The notes under the pieces are model-generated. The model did no database searches and had not been told where the DNA came from. It saw nothing but the letters and a program-made list of their open reading frames with translations. 64,000 nucleotides of DNA. Origin: Korobacter sp963703075. GTDB taxonomy: Bacteria > Acidobacteriota > Terriglobia > Terriglobales > Acidobacteriaceae. The stretch covers positions 124,001-188,000 of the forward strand of contig OY969786.1 of the NCBI GenBank assembly GCA_963703075.1, in the 5' to 3' direction. Shown one piece after another: positions 62,421 to 64,000 of the stretch. The first letter of the stretch is position 1, and every line of letters begins with the position of its first letter. The position numbers and the translations under genes are program-made.

Positions 62421-63644
62421 ATGAAAATCGCATTGGGTGTCACCGGGGGAATTGCCGCCTATAAAGCCGCCGAAGTCCTGCGCCTGCTGCAGGACCGCGG
62501 CGTGAGTGTGCAGGTCATAATGACCCGCGCGGCCCAGGAATTCGTGCGTCCCCTCACCTTTGCTGCCCTGTCTGGACAGAAAGTAATCACCGAAATGTTC
62601 GGCGAAGGCAATGCCGAGCCGAACCTTGACTCCGCTGTCGAACACATCGGCGTGGCGCAAGGCATCGACGCATTCCTGGTTGCGCCCGCGACGGCCGATG
62701 CTCTTGCGAAGTTTGCCCAGGGGATTGCAGGCGATTTCCTTTCCACCCTTTATTTGGCCACCACCGCTCCGGTGCTCGTCGCGCCGGCCATGAACGTGAA
62801 TATGTGGGAGCACCCTGCCACCCGCGCTAACCTTGAGACGCTTCGGCAGCGTGGGGTGCACGTTATCGAGCCGGGGGCAGGCTACCTCGCTTGCGGCATG
62901 GTCGGGGCCGGGCGCCTTGCCGAGCCCGAACAAATTGTCGCCGAAACCCTCGCGGTGCTTGGAGTCTCCCAGGACCTGGCAGGTGAGACCGTGCTCATCA
63001 CCGCCGGTCCGACCTACGAACCCATCGACCCGGTGCGCTTCCTTGGCAATCGATCGAGCGGCAAGATGGGGTATGCCATTGCGGAGGCCGCGATTCGTCG
63101 CGGAGCCAAGGTCATCCTGATTACCGGCCCCACAGCACTCACGCCTCCGTCGGCCGCCGAAGTGGTTTCGGTGGAAACCGCGGAGCAGATGCGGAATGCC
63201 GTCATGGCGCACTTCGCCGATGCGAGCATCGTGATCAAAACCGCTGCCGTGGCTGACTACAGCGCGAAACATCGCGCCGAGCAGAAGATGAAACGCAAGG
63301 GTGAGATGACGCTTGAGTTGGTGCCGACCGCCGATATTCTCGCGGAGCTCGGCGCTCGCCGGGTGAATGCGTCGCAGGTCATCATCGGCTTCGCCGCCGA
63401 AACCCACGACGCCATCGCCCGCGCTCGCGAAAAGCTGCGTAATAAAAAAGTAGACGCGATCGTAATGAACGATGTCTCGCAGCCCGGGATCGGTTTCGGT
63501 TCCGAACGCAATGCCGCGACCGTGGTCACTGCGCACGAGGAAATCGAGATTCCTGAAATGCCGAAGTTCGAAATGGCACAGCGCGTCCTGGAGATTGCGC
63601 TGAGGCTTCGCGCTGCGCGCAATGCCGAGGTCTCCACCCGCTGA
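62421..63644 (+). CDS. coaBC: Bifunctional phosphopantothenoylcysteine decarboxylase/synthetase
   Basis: About 407 residues from the ATG at 62421. The CoaC half has ALGVTGGIAAYKAAEVLR, the active-site His in AVEHIGVAQ, PATAD and APAMNVNMWEHPAT; the CoaB half has VLITAGPTYEPIDPVRFLGNRSSGKMG and an AAVADY stretch. Coenzyme A synthesis, cytoplasmic. The stop overlaps the start of the next gene by one base. Confidence 0.95.
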   Translation: MKIALGVTGGIAAYKAAEVLRLLQDRGVSVQVIMTRAAQEFVRPLTFAALSGQKVITEMFGEGNAEPNLDSAVEHIGVAQGIDAFLVAPATADALAKFAQGIAGDFLSTLYLATTAPVLVAPAMNVNMWEHPATRANLETLRQRGVHVIEPGAGYLACGMVGAGRLAEPEQIVAETLAVLGVSQDLAGETVLITAGPTYEPIDPVRFLGNRSSGKMGYAIAEAAIRRGAKVILITGPTALTPPSAAEVVSVETAEQMRNAVMAHFADASIVIKTAAVADYSAKHRAEQKMKRKGEMTLELVPTADILAELGARRVNASQVIIGFAAETHDAIARAREKLRNKKVDAIVMNDVSQPGIGFGSERNAATVVTAHEEIEIPEMPKFEMAQRVLEIALRLRAARNAEVSTR

Positions 63645-64000
63645 TGGCGCGCACCCTCGATCCGCAAACCAAAGCTGAAATCTCCGCCCGTCTTTCTTTC
63701 TATCGCGAGATGGGTATCTATGGCCTCTACCGGCGGCCCATCGCCGAGAGCGCTGATACCATAGCCGTGGCCACAGAATCTGCTGCATTTGAAGACGACA
63801 TTTTGCCCAGAAAGACCAAGGAATTTAACGGAAGCGCCGCCACCGCGCTCAAGCGTCCTGCAGCCGGAACTGTCGAAAGTCGACGGATTGTTCGCGATTC
63901 GGGAAGACATTGGCGACTGTACCCGTTGTGTTTTGCATAAGCAGGGGCGCAAGCAAATCGTCTTCGGCGTCGGTAATCCCGAGGCAGAACTGATGTTCGT
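63644..64000 (+). CDS. Uracil-DNA glycosylase family 4, partial and apparently frameshifted
   Basis: Begins within the coaBC stop: LDPQTKAEISARLSFYREMG is the N-terminal helix of family 4 UDGs in this phylum. A variable linker follows. The iron-sulfur start, IREDIGDCTRCVLHKQGRK and then FGVGNPEAELMFV, is in another frame (from about 63860), so one base must be lost or gained near 63850-63880. The gene runs off the window. Removes uracil from DNA. The assignment rests on the 3' part and the phylum-typical place after coaBC. Confidence 0.65.

Noticed and set aside
62004..63788. 594-residue minus-strand frame
   Set aside because: Antisense to rpoZ and coaBC, which are certain.

Overview
The window looks like chromosome from a soil Acidobacteriota (Terriglobia/Koribacter-like). 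Evidence: a TonB-dependent receptor with an N-terminal carboxypeptidase-regulatory-like plug, two kinase-TolB_N-TPR proteins, decayed WD40/TolB-type propeller sequence, a kdp operon carrying a BBP2-type porin, many secreted carbohydrate-active proteins and a GC-rich base composition. All names are from my own reading of motifs; no database search was possible.

Layout. 0-16.5 kb is a carbohydrate region: an MFS transporter and a TonB-dependent receptor diverge from overlapping promoters, followed by a D-2-hydroxyacid dehydrogenase, a GH4 glycosidase and a bicupin protein (one operon), a CLC channel, a GH79-like glucuronidase/heparanase and a large double pectin-lyase-fold plus beta-propeller protein. 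Together these suggest import and breakdown of uronic-acid-containing glycans. 16.7-23.7 kb is the most unusual locus, a run of five co-directional genes: a soluble-adenylyl-cyclase-like signalling protein, a class I isoprenoid synthase with two DDxxD motifs, a 69-residue RiPP-precursor-like peptide ending in Cys-Asp-Pro-Ile-Thr-Gly-Pro-Leu-Cys, an integral membrane protein resembling Pyr4/PaxB-type terpene cyclases, and a 2-oxoglutarate/Fe(II) oxygenase. I read this as a candidate terpenoid-peptide hybrid pathway.

23.7-35.9 kb: an intact soluble Ser/Thr kinase-TPR protein, then a potassium (Kdp) locus in which KdpD is divided into two divergent genes (histidine kinase on the minus strand, sensor domain on the plus strand), followed by kdpE, a porin, a 28-residue membrane peptide and kdpFABC.

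36-57.5 kb: a region with repeated single-base frameshifts (HTTM-like membrane protein, propeller remnant, second kinase, phosphoesterase, GGDEF protein), selC (tRNA-Sec), PhzF, a response regulator, a LolD-like ATPase, tRNA-Gly and tRNA-Cys. Next come two overlapping transsulfuration genes preceded by a leader RNA with mutually exclusive hairpins, a tiny secreted Cys-containing peptide, a polysaccharide deacetylase, a multicopper oxidase and an SDR. 57.6-64 kb is a housekeeping operon: rapZ, msbA-like ABC exporter, yicC, gmk, rpoZ, coaBC and the start of a family 4 uracil-DNA glycosylase, cut by the window end.
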